Assembly (NCBI RefSeq): GCF_001653975.1
Contig: NZ_CP014639.1
Span: forward strand, 434,001 to 498,000
Direction: 5' to 3'
Origin: Candidatus Chlamydia sanziniae
Lineage (GTDB): Bacteria; Chlamydiota; Chlamydiia; Chlamydiales; Chlamydiaceae
Length of the DNA: 64,000 bases
The notes under the pieces are model-generated. The model worked only from the letters and a program-made list of their open reading frames with translations. It was not told where the DNA came from and made no database searches. Shown piece after piece: positions 45,168-54,504 of this stretch; the stretch's first letter is position 1, and every line of letters begins with the position of its first letter. The position numbers and the translations under genes are program-made.

Positions 45168-46490
45168 ATGTATCAATTGCTTTCGATAGGTTATAGTATT
45201 GTGAGTCTCACCGCGTTCTTTTGGATGCTATGGTGTGCACCGAATCAAGTTGCGAATTTCTATAAGATTTCTTTGACTGCAGAGGAGTGTGTGGGAAGTA
45301 TTCAGGATTTCCCTCAAGCTGAGGAACTTTCTGAAGGAGCTTGTGCTCTAAAATTTCCTGAGTTTGAAGAGAAGCTCCCTGATTTACGACAGGAAGTGAT
45401 TTTTTTGGGCAGCAATGATCGACCTGATGCTCTTGGGGGGAAATTTACCTTAGAATTGGTTTCTTCAGGAGATCGATATATCGCTGCTCCAGAAGAAAAG
45501 GTCTATTTACAGATGGAAACTTCAGCTTGTGGACCAAGATATTTTTTTAGCCCTGCAGGGATCTCTACGGAGCTGTGGCTTGAATGTCGTTCTTTAGGAC
45601 TCGAAGGTAAGATTGAGGTGAAGGTGCGTTTAATGGGGATGCATCATGCTATGATCTCTTCTCCTCGGGAGCGAGAAATCTTATTTTTAAATACTCGTAC
45701 TAAAATCATGGATTTTTGGGAAATCGGTGGGGTGAAAGTAGATGCGAGCTTTCCTATAAAACAGAAAATTCGTCGTTTGGGTTTTGATAAATTTCTACTT
45801 ATGCATGGGGGAACAGAGTATGCTGATAAAGCAACTAAAGAACGCGTGGATTTCGTTTCAATAACTGGGGAGAATTATAGTCGTTATCTCGCTATCGGCG
45901 ACATTCTTTTATGGGATGGGAGCTTTTGGCAAACTTGTGGAGAATTTCAAGGAGAGAGTTCTCAGGTTCCCCTCCTCGAAGTAAAAAAGATTGATGACAA
46001 AATTATGCTTATTGATTTGTGGAATGTTGAGGGAACAATGCATCAGTCAGTCAGTCTTGTTAAGACGTTGCCATCTCCTATGGAAGTTACTGAGGTTATG
46101 CGTGAAATAGAGTTTATTGGGATGCGCTCATGGTCTCGTCCCATTGTTCTTATGGGAGAGCAGAGGATGATTCTCTCTCCTGATGATTGGATATTGAGAA
46201 CAGAAACGGGATGGGAAAAGATCATGACCGTACAGCAAATACAAGATTATCTATCAGGGATGGTGTCAGGACCCCTCTTTGTTTTTGATAAATTAGAGAA
46301 AGATCTGTCAGGTTTTGTATTGCGAGGGCATATGTTTAACGTCCAAAGAACTTTGGTAGAAACGATACTTTTACCCTTGAAACAGGGATTTGAGGCTGAC
46401 ATTGCTACCATGCATCAAGAAGCTTCTTCGCCATCCCCACGTGCTGGTGGTACAGGAGCTCTTGGCATGGGGAACCATGGGGGATCATAG
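45168..46490 (+). CDS. Exported or membrane-anchored protein at the head of the type II secretion operon (CT573 orthologue)
   Basis: A 440-residue protein with one N-terminal hydrophobic segment (about residues 4-24, SIGYSIVSLTAFFWMLW) followed by a long periplasmic-looking region rich in beta-strand sequence and a Gly/Ser tail. I do not recognise a family. It directly abuts gspD (stop and start adjoin) and leads the operon, the place taken by gspC in many type II systems. It could be a GspC-like or pilotin-like partner of the secretin, but this is inference from position and topology only. Confidence 0.82.
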   Translation: MYQLLSIGYSIVSLTAFFWMLWCAPNQVANFYKISLTAEECVGSIQDFPQAEELSEGACALKFPEFEEKLPDLRQEVIFLGSNDRPDALGGKFTLELVSSGDRYIAAPEEKVYLQMETSACGPRYFFSPAGISTELWLECRSLGLEGKIEVKVRLMGMHHAMISSPREREILFLNTRTKIMDFWEIGGVKVDASFPIKQKIRRLGFDKFLLMHGGTEYADKATKERVDFVSITGENYSRYLAIGDILLWDGSFWQTCGEFQGESSQVPLLEVKKIDDKIMLIDLWNVEGTMHQSVSLVKTLPSPMEVTEVMREIEFIGMRSWSRPIVLMGEQRMILSPDDWILRTETGWEKIMTVQQIQDYLSGMVSGPLFVFDKLEKDLSGFVLRGHMFNVQRTLVETILLPLKQGFEADIATMHQEASSPSPRAGGTGALGMGNHGGS

Positions 46491-48767
46491 ATGTATTATT
46501 GGCGTAGTTTTTTGGGATGTTTGATAAGTGTATCTAGCATAGCTTTTTGTTCACATGCGTTAGCATTGACGATTGCAGAAAAAGTAGCCTCGTTTGACAA
46601 GATTCGTAGCTCTTCCGGTGATTGTGTGGGAATGGCATCATTTAACTCTAGTATGCGGGAGTATAATGTACAGTTGAAAAAGCTACATGAAGAAGCCGCG
46701 GCTTTACGTAGTGCAGGTGTAGAAGATGATGCAATTTGGCAGGAATTGTTAGCGCAGCTAGCAAAAGTAAAGAAAAATCTTAAAGATATTCAAGAGCTTT
46801 GGGTAGCTGAGATTCGGGAAAAAGAAAATAGCCTTGAGGATCACGCTCTTTGGCATCATCCAGAAACTACGATTTATAATCTTGTTGCAGATTATGGTGC
46901 TGACAATGCTGTCTACCTGATTCCTCAAGAGATTGGTGGCATGAAAGTCGCTGCATTATCAAACTTTATTGTTCCGAAAGAGGGTTTTGAAACTTGTCTT
47001 ACACAAATATTGGCACGGCTAGGGATTGGAATACGTCAGGTGAATCCCTGGATTAAAGAACTCTATACTGTACGCAATGAAAATTGTGGTGTTGCAGGTA
47101 TTTTTGCCTCTAGAAAAGATTTAGAATCACTCCCTTCAACAACCTATATAGGATTTGTCCTTACATCAAAGAATATCGATGCGCGTACAAATCAGCAATT
47201 GTTAAAAAAATTCGTCAATGCAGAGACTGTTCATGTCGATGTAATCGCAGGATGCGTATGGATTTTTGGTACAGCAGAAGAAATTGGCGAGTTATTAAAA
47301 ATACACGATTTCATTCAAGCAGATAGTGTGCGACAGGAATACCATATCGTACCTTTAGTCAAGACAGATACGAATGAAATGCTTACGATTCTTAATGCTG
47401 TATTTCGAGACGACCTTACTAATAAAGATATCGGTGATGAAGTTTTGGGGTTGCGCGTGGTCCCTTTACAATATCAAGGGCGTTCTTTGTTTTTGAGTGG
47501 CACTGCCGCTCTTGTCCAACAAGCCATGACACTGATTCGAGAACTCGAAGAAGGAATCGAAAATCCTATGGACAAAATGGTATTTTGGTACAATGTCAAA
47601 CATTCAGATCCTCAAGAGCTTGCTGCCTTACTTTCACAGGTACATAACGTTTTCTCTGGAGAGAATAATCAGGCTTCACAAAGTGGTTCTGAGCCTTTGT
47701 CTCCACAGGTAAACACACCTATTCATATCGACACAGTTATGGGAACCTCAATAAAAGAGGGTTCTATGAAATATGGCAATTTTATTGCTGATTCTAAAAC
47801 AGGCACCTTGATTATGGTAGTGGAAAAGGAGACTCTTCCTCGAATTCAGATGTTACTTAAAAAACTTGATGTTCCTAAAAAAATGGTGCGTATAGAAGTA
47901 CTTCTTTTTGAGAGGAAACTTGCTCACGAACGTAAATCTGGATTGAATCTTTTACGGCTTGGGGAAGAAGTTTGTAAGAAGAGTTTTAGTCCTTCTTTAT
48001 CTTGGTCTGGAGGTGCAGGAATTTTAGAATTTTTGTTTAAAGGGTCAACAGGCACCTCGCTCATTCCTGGATATGATCTTGCCTATCAATTTTTGTTGGC
48101 ACAAGAAGATGTGCGTATTAATGCCAGTCCTTCTGTCGTGACTATGAACCAAACACCAGCTAGGATTGCTGTTGTCGAAGAGATGTCGATTGCTGTTTCT
48201 GCAGATAAAGATAATAAAGCACAGTACAATCGTGCACAGTATGGGATTATGATTAAGATTCTTCCTGTAATCAATGTGGGTGAAGATGGAGAAACGAGTT
48301 ATATTACATTAGAAACGGACATTACTTTTGATACCACAGGAAAAAAGATTAACGATCGCCCAGACGTAACTAGGAGGAACATTACCAATAAAGTGCGTAT
48401 TGCTGATGGGGAGACGGTAATTATTGGAGGGTTGCGCTGTAAGCATATGTCAGACTCTAATGATGAAATTCCTTTTCTTGGGGAGATTCCTGGTATTGGG
48501 AAATTATTTGGGATGCATGCTACGGCAGATAGCCTCACAGAGATGTTTGTATTTATTACCCCAAAAATTTTAGATAACCCGGTAGAACAAAAAGAACGTG
48601 AAGAGGAAATTCTCCTAGCTTCTCGCCCAGGGGAGAGTGAAGAATATAGACAAGCTTTAGTAGCTAGTGAAGTCGCAGCAAGAGCTAAGCAGAGGAAACT
48701 TGCACAGTACTCTGCTAAAGATTTGCTTTTATCTCAGGTGGAGGGTTTAGAGTACGATGGATACTAG
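46491..48767 (+). CDS. gspD: Type II secretion secretin GspD
   Basis: A 758-residue outer-membrane secretin. A signal peptide (about 1-26) is followed by a helical region, N-domains (about 230-460) and the C-terminal secretin domain (VRIEVLLFERKL, then INASPSVVTMNQTPARI and VRIADGETVIIGGLRCK, ending in EIPFLGEIPGIGKLFG). It forms the multimeric gate through which folded proteins leave the periplasm. It overlaps gspE by 11 bases. Orthologue of CT572. Confidence 0.95.
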   Translation: MYYWRSFLGCLISVSSIAFCSHALALTIAEKVASFDKIRSSSGDCVGMASFNSSMREYNVQLKKLHEEAAALRSAGVEDDAIWQELLAQLAKVKKNLKDIQELWVAEIREKENSLEDHALWHHPETTIYNLVADYGADNAVYLIPQEIGGMKVAALSNFIVPKEGFETCLTQILARLGIGIRQVNPWIKELYTVRNENCGVAGIFASRKDLESLPSTTYIGFVLTSKNIDARTNQQLLKKFVNAETVHVDVIAGCVWIFGTAEEIGELLKIHDFIQADSVRQEYHIVPLVKTDTNEMLTILNAVFRDDLTNKDIGDEVLGLRVVPLQYQGRSLFLSGTAALVQQAMTLIRELEEGIENPMDKMVFWYNVKHSDPQELAALLSQVHNVFSGENNQASQSGSEPLSPQVNTPIHIDTVMGTSIKEGSMKYGNFIADSKTGTLIMVVEKETLPRIQMLLKKLDVPKKMVRIEVLLFERKLAHERKSGLNLLRLGEEVCKKSFSPSLSWSGGAGILEFLFKGSTGTSLIPGYDLAYQFLLAQEDVRINASPSVVTMNQTPARIAVVEEMSIAVSADKDNKAQYNRAQYGIMIKILPVINVGEDGETSYITLETDITFDTTGKKINDRPDVTRRNITNKVRIADGETVIIGGLRCKHMSDSNDEIPFLGEIPGIGKLFGMHATADSLTEMFVFITPKILDNPVEQKEREEEILLASRPGESEEYRQALVASEVAARAKQRKLAQYSAKDLLLSQVEGLEYDGY

Positions 48768-50247
48768 TTGTTTATCTCAAGAGCTTTTAGATGTTTTGCC
48801 CTATACTTTTTTAAAGAAGCATTGTCTTCTGCCTATTGAAGAAAGTAGCGAAGGAATTACTATAGCGTATGCTGGAGTCACATCGGTGATTGCTCAGGAT
48901 GAGGTGAAACTTCTTGTTAAGAAGCCTGTACAGTTTATCCTTAGGGAAGAGGCAGAGATCCTACAAAATCTTCAGAAATTATACAGTAATCTTGAGGGAA
49001 ATGCTTCCGACATGTTGCTTACCATGAAGGATGAAGAATTTTCACAAATAAATAAGGAGGAAGATCTTCTCGAAAATACCGATACTGTTCCTGTCGTACG
49101 GCTGCTGAACCTCATCTTAAAAGAAGCTATTGAGGAAAGAGCTTCGGATATTCATTTTGAGCCTTCTGAAAATATTTTACGCATCCGTTACCGAGTGGAT
49201 GGAGTCCTTCATGACCGTCATTCTCCTCCTCCTCATCTCCATTCTGCATTGATTGCACGACTTAAAGTTCTTGCAAGGATGGACATTGCTGAACATCGCC
49301 TTCCTCAAGATGGACGGATTAAAATCCAAATTGGCGGGCAAGAAGTGGATATGCGTGTCAGCACAGTTCCTGTCATTTACGGTGAACGTGTTGTTTTGCG
49401 GATTTTAGATAAGCGTAATGTTATCTTAGACATTGCAGGACTCTGTATGCCTGAGAATATTGAGAATAGTTTTAGAGAGACGATTACGGTTCCTGAGGGT
49501 ATTTTACTTGTTACAGGACCTACGGGAAGTGGGAAAACCACAACTCTCTATAGTGTATTACAAGAGCTTACAGGTCCTTTTCGAAATATTATGACTATTG
49601 AAGATCCTCCGGAGTACAAGTTGCCTGGGATTGCTCAAATTGCTGTGAAACCAAAAATAGGTCTTTCTTTTGCTCGAGGTTTGCGCCATTTGTTGCGTCA
49701 AGATCCTGATGTTCTTATGGTCGGAGAAATTCGGGATCAGGAAACAGCAGAAATTGCTATCCAGGCTGCTCTTACAGGCCATTTAGTGGTAAGTACTTTA
49801 CATACCAACGATGCTATTTCTGCAATTCCCCGTCTTTTAGATATGGGGGTGGAGTCTTATCTTCTTTCTGCGACTTTAGTGGGCATTATTGCTCAAAGGC
49901 TTGTAAGGAAAATTTGTCAGCACTGTAAAGTTATTTGTCAGCCTAGCAGTCAAGAAATGGCCTTCCTACTTTCTTTAGGGAAGGACACAAACACGCCTCT
50001 ATATCGTGGTCAAGGGTGTGAATATTGTTTTCGTTCGGGGTATAAAGGGCGCCAAGGCATCTATGAGTTTTTGCGTCCTAATGTACTTTTCCGTTCTGAG
50101 ATTGCTTTAAACTGTCCGTATCATATTCTTCGAGAGAGCGCCCAAAAGCACGGATTCCACTCCCTGCTCGATCACGGTATAGTTCTTGCTTTGGCTGGGG
50201 AAACTACCTTAGCTGAAGTGTTTAGAGTTACTAAACGATATGATTAG
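48757..50247 (+). CDS. gspE: Type II secretion ATPase GspE
   Basis: A 496-residue cytoplasmic hexameric ATPase that drives pseudopilus assembly. It has Walker A GPTGSGKTTTLY, an Asp box (IEDPPEYKLPG), Walker B with VGEIRDQETAE and the His box STLHTNDAISA. The zinc-binding tetracysteine domain is kept (CQHCK ... CEYC). Length is normal. It overlaps the end of gspD. Orthologue of CT571. Confidence 0.96.
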   Translation: MDTSCLSQELLDVLPYTFLKKHCLLPIEESSEGITIAYAGVTSVIAQDEVKLLVKKPVQFILREEAEILQNLQKLYSNLEGNASDMLLTMKDEEFSQINKEEDLLENTDTVPVVRLLNLILKEAIEERASDIHFEPSENILRIRYRVDGVLHDRHSPPPHLHSALIARLKVLARMDIAEHRLPQDGRIKIQIGGQEVDMRVSTVPVIYGERVVLRILDKRNVILDIAGLCMPENIENSFRETITVPEGILLVTGPTGSGKTTTLYSVLQELTGPFRNIMTIEDPPEYKLPGIAQIAVKPKIGLSFARGLRHLLRQDPDVLMVGEIRDQETAEIAIQAALTGHLVVSTLHTNDAISAIPRLLDMGVESYLLSATLVGIIAQRLVRKICQHCKVICQPSSQEMAFLLSLGKDTNTPLYRGQGCEYCFRSGYKGRQGIYEFLRPNVLFRSEIALNCPYHILRESAQKHGFHSLLDHGIVLALAGETTLAEVFRVTKRYD

Positions 50248-50256
50248 GAGGAGAAC

Positions 50257-51432
50257 ATGCCTCGATATCGTTACACATATCTAGATGCTAAAGAAAGAAA
50301 AAAACAAGGGTGGCTAGAAGGCCTTCACATACAAGATGCTAAAGAAAAGCTGATACGACAAAACGTACAATTGTTGAATATTCGTGAGATTTCCTATCGT
50401 CGTGTTCGGGTAAAGAGTAGTGAACTCATCATTTTTACAAAACAGTTACTCTTATTGTTACGTTCAGGGCTACCGCTTTACGAGAGTCTTGTTTCTCTAC
50501 GAGATCAGTATCAGGATCAACATATGGGCTCTTTATTAACCTCCTTGATGGAGGTTTTGCGTTCAGGAGGGTTATTGTCACAGGCTATGGCAGCTTATCC
50601 TAACGTCTTTGACAATTTTTATTGTAGTGGAGTGATGGCAGGGGAAAGTGTTGGCAACTTAGAGGGGTGTCTACACAATATTGTTGTTGTATTAGAAGAA
50701 CGAGAACAGATGACAAAAAAGATGGTAACAGCTCTAAGTTATCCCATAGTACTGTTAGCTTTTTCTTTGGCAGTTATTCTTTTTTTTCTATTAGGGGTGA
50801 TCCCTTCTCTTAAAGAGACTTTTGATAGCATAGAACCTAATAGATTAACAAGCATAGTTTTTGGTCTTAGTGACATCTTATGTACCTACAAATATTTTAT
50901 TTTAGGAGGTATGAGTGCTGTTGTTGGGGCAGGAGTGTTTTTTCGTCGTTGGATTCCATGGAAGGAGATAACAGAGAAGGGACTCTTTGCGGTGCCTGGG
51001 ATAAAAAAAATTATTGTCAAGGTGGCCCTAAGTAGGTTCTGTGCTGTGACTTCTGCAATCTTAAAAGGGGGAGGAACTTTAGTTGAAGGTTTGAGGTTAG
51101 GGTGTGGTGCCGTACCCTACGATAGACTTCGAGTGGATATGAAGCATATGGTGCAAGCTGTAATTCGCGGGAGTTCATTGAGCCAAGAACTTAGGCGCTA
51201 TGTTTGGGTGCCTAAACTTGCTTTAGGTATGGTAGCCTTGGGTGAAGAGTCTGGGGAACTTGCCGACGTTTTAGGGTATTTAGCTCATATTTATAATGAA
51301 GATACACAAAAAACACTAAGCTGGCTAACCTCGTGGTGCCAACCTGTGATTCTCGTGTTTCTTGGCGGATTGATAGGAACTATTATGTTGGCAATATTGA
51401 TTCCATTAACAAGCAATATCCAAACACTATGA
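50257..51432 (+). CDS. gspF: Type II secretion inner-membrane platform protein GspF
   Basis: A 391-residue platform protein with the family's two repeated domains and three hydrophobic segments (about 165-190, 215-235 and 365-385). The GspF/PilC motif TKQLLLLLRSGLPLYESL is clear, and a second FCAVTSAILKGGGTLVEGL lies in the other half. A strong AGGAGG lies before the ATG. It anchors GspE and the pseudopilus base. Orthologue of CT570. Confidence 0.95.
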   Translation: MPRYRYTYLDAKERKKQGWLEGLHIQDAKEKLIRQNVQLLNIREISYRRVRVKSSELIIFTKQLLLLLRSGLPLYESLVSLRDQYQDQHMGSLLTSLMEVLRSGGLLSQAMAAYPNVFDNFYCSGVMAGESVGNLEGCLHNIVVVLEEREQMTKKMVTALSYPIVLLAFSLAVILFFLLGVIPSLKETFDSIEPNRLTSIVFGLSDILCTYKYFILGGMSAVVGAGVFFRRWIPWKEITEKGLFAVPGIKKIIVKVALSRFCAVTSAILKGGGTLVEGLRLGCGAVPYDRLRVDMKHMVQAVIRGSSLSQELRRYVWVPKLALGMVALGEESGELADVLGYLAHIYNEDTQKTLSWLTSWCQPVILVFLGGLIGTIMLAILIPLTSNIQTL

Positions 51433-51454
51433 AAAACTACTCAGAGGAGACGGT

Positions 51455-51829
51455 ATGAAAAGACAAAAAAGAAAACAGTCGATCACGTTAATCGAGATGA
51501 TGGTTGTGATTACACTGATAGGTATTGTAGGTGGAGCCTTGGCATTCAATATGCGAGGGAGCATTTATAAAGGCAAAGTTTTTCAATCTGAACAACATTG
51601 TGCTAAAGCTTACGATATTTTAATGATGGAATATGCTACAGGAGGTACATCACTGAAAGACATCATCTTGCGTAAAGAAGCTATTCTTGAAGAGGCTTCC
51701 TGGTGTAAAGAGGGGAAGAAATTGCTTAAGGATGCCTGGGGTGAAGACCTCATCGTCGAACTTAATGACAAGGGGGATGATTTGGTAATTTTTTCCAAGC
51801 GAGTCCAAAGTAGTAACAGTAAAAAGTAA
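51455..51829 (+). CDS. gspG: Major pseudopilin-like protein GspG
   Basis: A 124-residue prepilin-like protein. A short basic leader (KRQKRKQS) precedes the hydrophobic helix ITLIEMMVVITLIGIVGG with the conserved Glu at +5 (Glu14). The residue at -1, normally Gly, is Ser9, and +1 is Ile, not the usual Phe. The globular C-terminal part (WGEDLIVELNDKGDDLVIFS) resembles GspG. It is expected to form the pseudopilus that pushes substrates through GspD. It is followed within 1 base by another pseudopilin-like gene. Orthologue of CT569. Confidence 0.9.
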   Translation: MKRQKRKQSITLIEMMVVITLIGIVGGALAFNMRGSIYKGKVFQSEQHCAKAYDILMMEYATGGTSLKDIILRKEAILEEASWCKEGKKLLKDAWGEDLIVELNDKGDDLVIFSKRVQSSNSKK

Positions 51830-51830
51830 G

Positions 51831-52277
51831 ATGCACTGTAATTGTATAAAATTCCAAAAAGTGAAGCGTAGTTTTTTACTTATAGAAGTGCTTATGGCAT
51901 TGTCTTTGGTCTGCATAGTATTAATGCCGTGCATTCGATTTTACTACAACATGCATCGATCTTTTGAGGATGATATTTTTAATCTTCAGTTGCCCTCAAT
52001 TATAGACAACTGTTTTTTCGCGGTTGAAGAAAAAATGCATAAGCAAATGGAAGAGGGGGAATTTCCTTCATCTGGGGTGGGGGGAACCCTCTTCGTGGCT
52101 TATACAAGTCGCGGGAACCCCTATCCCATACCTTATAGTTATAGTATAGATATTCGTAAGGGGATGCGTGTTGAAAATAATACTGTAAAGGCTTGCCTTG
52201 CTGATGTTGTTATTGAACTCTTCCCTAACCAAAAGCAGGCTGTATCGGTGCAAAGATGTATGTGTGTCATTTTATAA
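51831..52277 (+). CDS. Minor pseudopilin-like protein (CT568 orthologue)
   Basis: A 148-residue protein with a basic leader (KVKRS) and hydrophobic helix FLLIEVLMALSLVCIVLMPC, with Glu at +5 (Glu19). This is a type IV prepilin-type N-terminus, except that Ser14 replaces the Gly at -1. The rest is short and rich in Tyr and Val. Position after gspG fits a GspH, GspI or GspJ equivalent; which cannot be told. It overlaps the next gene by 22 bases. Confidence 0.83.
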   Translation: MHCNCIKFQKVKRSFLLIEVLMALSLVCIVLMPCIRFYYNMHRSFEDDIFNLQLPSIIDNCFFAVEEKMHKQMEEGEFPSSGVGGTLFVAYTSRGNPYPIPYSYSIDIRKGMRVENNTVKACLADVVIELFPNQKQAVSVQRCMCVIL

Positions 52278-52807
52278 CAACCTGTAAAAAACACAAACGT
52301 AGTTTTCTCCTCATTGAATTACTCATAACGCTTACTCTTATGGCTTTTCTTTTGGGAGTTTTAGGATTTTGGTATCGACGAATTTATTGTTTTCAAAAAC
52401 AGAAGGAGCGTTCGTATGCTTTGTATGTGGAAGAAAACCGAGCGTATAAAACATTACGTACCATGTTTAATGCTGCCCTTGCCCCTAGAGAGAATCTTCC
52501 TGGGATGCTGTACACTTTGACATTTGATCGTGGAGTGTATCGTGATCCGGAATTGGCTGGGGAAGTTCGCGCTTGCCTTTACCATGATGTTGAGGGACAG
52601 GAACTTAAATTGCGTATTTCTAATATGAAACGTGAAGATAAAACAGAAACGTTACTCCTATTGTCCCATGTAAAACATGTTACTATTACGTATCAGGATG
52701 CTCCTGATCCCAATGAGTTTTCTAAGAAGATAGGCTGTACCATCATTCAGGAATTGCCAGGATTTCAGATACGCACGTTAAACTATCAATTTGCTTTGGG
52801 GAGATAA
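52256..52807 (+). CDS. Minor pseudopilin-like protein (CT567 orthologue)
   Basis: A 183-residue protein with a basic leader KHKRS and hydrophobic helix FLLIELLITLTLMAFLLGVLG, with Glu at +5 (Glu21) and Ser16 at -1. Its prepilin motif is almost identical to that of the preceding protein. Size and order suggest a GspJ-like minor pseudopilin. The ATG at 52256 lies inside the end of the previous gene, suggesting translational coupling. Confidence 0.83.
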   Translation: MYVCHFITTCKKHKRSFLLIELLITLTLMAFLLGVLGFWYRRIYCFQKQKERSYALYVEENRAYKTLRTMFNAALAPRENLPGMLYTLTFDRGVYRDPELAGEVRACLYHDVEGQELKLRISNMKREDKTETLLLLSHVKHVTITYQDAPDPNEFSKKIGCTIIQELPGFQIRTLNYQFALGR

Positions 52808-52811
52808 AGGT

Positions 52812-53819
52812 ATGCAACCCTATATATTTACATTACTTTGTCTCTCTTCCCTTCTGACGCTAGTTGCTTTTGATGCAGCAAACGCCCGGAAGCGTTGTGT
52901 ATGTGCTCAGGCACTAGAGCGTAGTGAAAATTTATTTCATGCCACACGCTCTGCATGTGCGGAAATCGCATATCAAGAAAAGGCCACAAGGATTGCCGCT
53001 ATTGAAAGAATCTCTAAAGATAATGAGGAGGCTCCTAATAAGGTATGTAAGGCTGCTAAGGTGGCTACGAAAAAAAAACAGCGGTACCGTTTATTACAGG
53101 TACCCTTTTCTCGTCCTCCAAATAACTCGCGCTATAATCTTTATGCACTGCTTACAGAATCTCCTGCTGATTATCAAAATCCTACATCTTGGTATGCAAT
53201 TTTTGTACGTCTATTAAAGCATGTTTATGTGGACACGGGGTATGTATCTCCGGGGTCAGAATATGTGATCACTGAAGCCTTAATTCACAAAAAGGAAGAA
53301 ATTTTATTAAACGCTTTGAAATTTGGTCCTGATATTATTGAAACTTTAACCCTCCCTACAGAAGAAGCAGAAATTCTTTATAAGATGCTTCGAGGATCAG
53401 CAAAAACGCAATCTCTTTTGAACTTTCTTCATTATGAAGAAACGACTCTGGGAAATTGTAAGTTGAACTTAATTTTTATGGATTCTTTGCTTTTAGAAGC
53501 GGTAATCAATCATCCTATTGCTTATCAGGAAATTGCAGCTCTTCGTAATGGTATTTGGGACACTGTGAAACGTCAGGAACTAGCAATTCAAGAACATGGG
53601 CAAGCAGCAGCTTTGGAACTTTTCAAAACACGAACAGACTTTCGCTTGGAGTTGCGAGATAAAACTCAGGTGCTTCTCAGTAGGTACGATCTTCTCCCTC
53701 TTCTAAACAAGAAACTTTTTGATTATACTCTGGGTTCCGCGGGGGATTATCTATTTCTCGTGGATCCTGAGTCGGGGACTATTTCTCGATGTCTTTGTTC
53801 TTCAAGGAATAAGTTATAA
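52812..53819 (+). CDS. Protein following the pseudopilins, possible GspK-like (CT566 orthologue)
   Basis: A 335-residue protein with an N-terminal hydrophobic segment (IFTLLCLSSLLTLVAFDAA) and a large globular, mostly helical domain. The preferred start is ATG 52812, with GGGGAG 8 bases before it; TTG 52791 would add seven residues. It lacks the KRS-F-LLIE prepilin motif. GspK, the large tip pseudopilin, also comes after the small pseudopilins and lacks Glu+5, so this is a candidate GspK equivalent. Family membership is not proven. Confidence 0.8.
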   Translation: MQPYIFTLLCLSSLLTLVAFDAANARKRCVCAQALERSENLFHATRSACAEIAYQEKATRIAAIERISKDNEEAPNKVCKAAKVATKKKQRYRLLQVPFSRPPNNSRYNLYALLTESPADYQNPTSWYAIFVRLLKHVYVDTGYVSPGSEYVITEALIHKKEEILLNALKFGPDIIETLTLPTEEAEILYKMLRGSAKTQSLLNFLHYEETTLGNCKLNLIFMDSLLLEAVINHPIAYQEIAALRNGIWDTVKRQELAIQEHGQAAALELFKTRTDFRLELRDKTQVLLSRYDLLPLLNKKLFDYTLGSAGDYLFLVDPESGTISRCLCSSRNKL

Positions 53820-53909
53820 TTGTAATTTGTGATTTATTTTTTAAATAATTTTTTCAATAATTGTGTATATTAAGAATTAAGGAAAAAATCGTTTTTTAGA
53901 GGTAAAGCT

Positions 53910-54368
53910 ATGGTAGATGAGACCCCACAAGAGAACTCTTCCAAGACATCATCCTCACAATTTGAATCTTTAAAATACAAAGTCAAAGATTTACATACGA
54001 AACCACACGTAGGGCGATTTAAAAAGTTTTTCTCTCATCGAGCTTATGAGGTTATCGGTGGCTGCCTAGTTCTTATAGGTATTATTGCAGACTTTGTCTC
54101 TTGGACTGGAGGGCTTTTTGTTGCTTGTGGTTGCGTCTTAGGGTTTCATGTTGAAATACGCCACATGTTAGCACACTTACAAAGTTATTACATGAAAAAT
54201 GGCCCTTTGAAAAATGCGATTCTTTGTGGCTTACTTCTCTTTTTTCTCTTGAATGTATTTGCCTTTACTTTATCCTTTATAATACTTTGCGTGATTCTCA
54301 TATTTCTTATCACTCCTACCGTGTGTTCTAAAGGTGAGTGCGATAAACATCACGATACCATGAAGTAA
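53910..54368 (+). CDS. Small membrane protein, possible inclusion membrane protein (CT565 orthologue)
   Basis: A 152-residue protein with two hydrophobic regions (about 49-75, IGGCLVLIGIIADFVSW onward, and about 103-135, LLLFFLLNVFAFTLSFIILC). Short polar ends flank them and the C-terminus is rich in His and Lys. Paired hydrophobic segments are typical of chlamydial Inc proteins inserted in the inclusion membrane, but the spacing here is wider than in a tight bilobed Inc hairpin. The ATG follows GAGGTAAAG. It stands between the type II and type III secretion loci and converges on sctT. Inc assignment is tentative. Confidence 0.78.
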   Translation: MVDETPQENSSKTSSSQFESLKYKVKDLHTKPHVGRFKKFFSHRAYEVIGGCLVLIGIIADFVSWTGGLFVACGCVLGFHVEIRHMLAHLQSYYMKNGPLKNAILCGLLLFFLLNVFAFTLSFIILCVILIFLITPTVCSKGECDKHHDTMK

Positions 54369-54504
54369 GTTTCCTTAGTTCTTCCTAAAATAGGTAGGTT
54401 GTTCTCCTATCCGCTCTGTCTGTTGTTTAGTTTTTATTGTTTGATAAACATACATACCTTCAAATTGATCGAAATCGCAATGTGTATGGCTGCTGAACTA
54501 AGAA

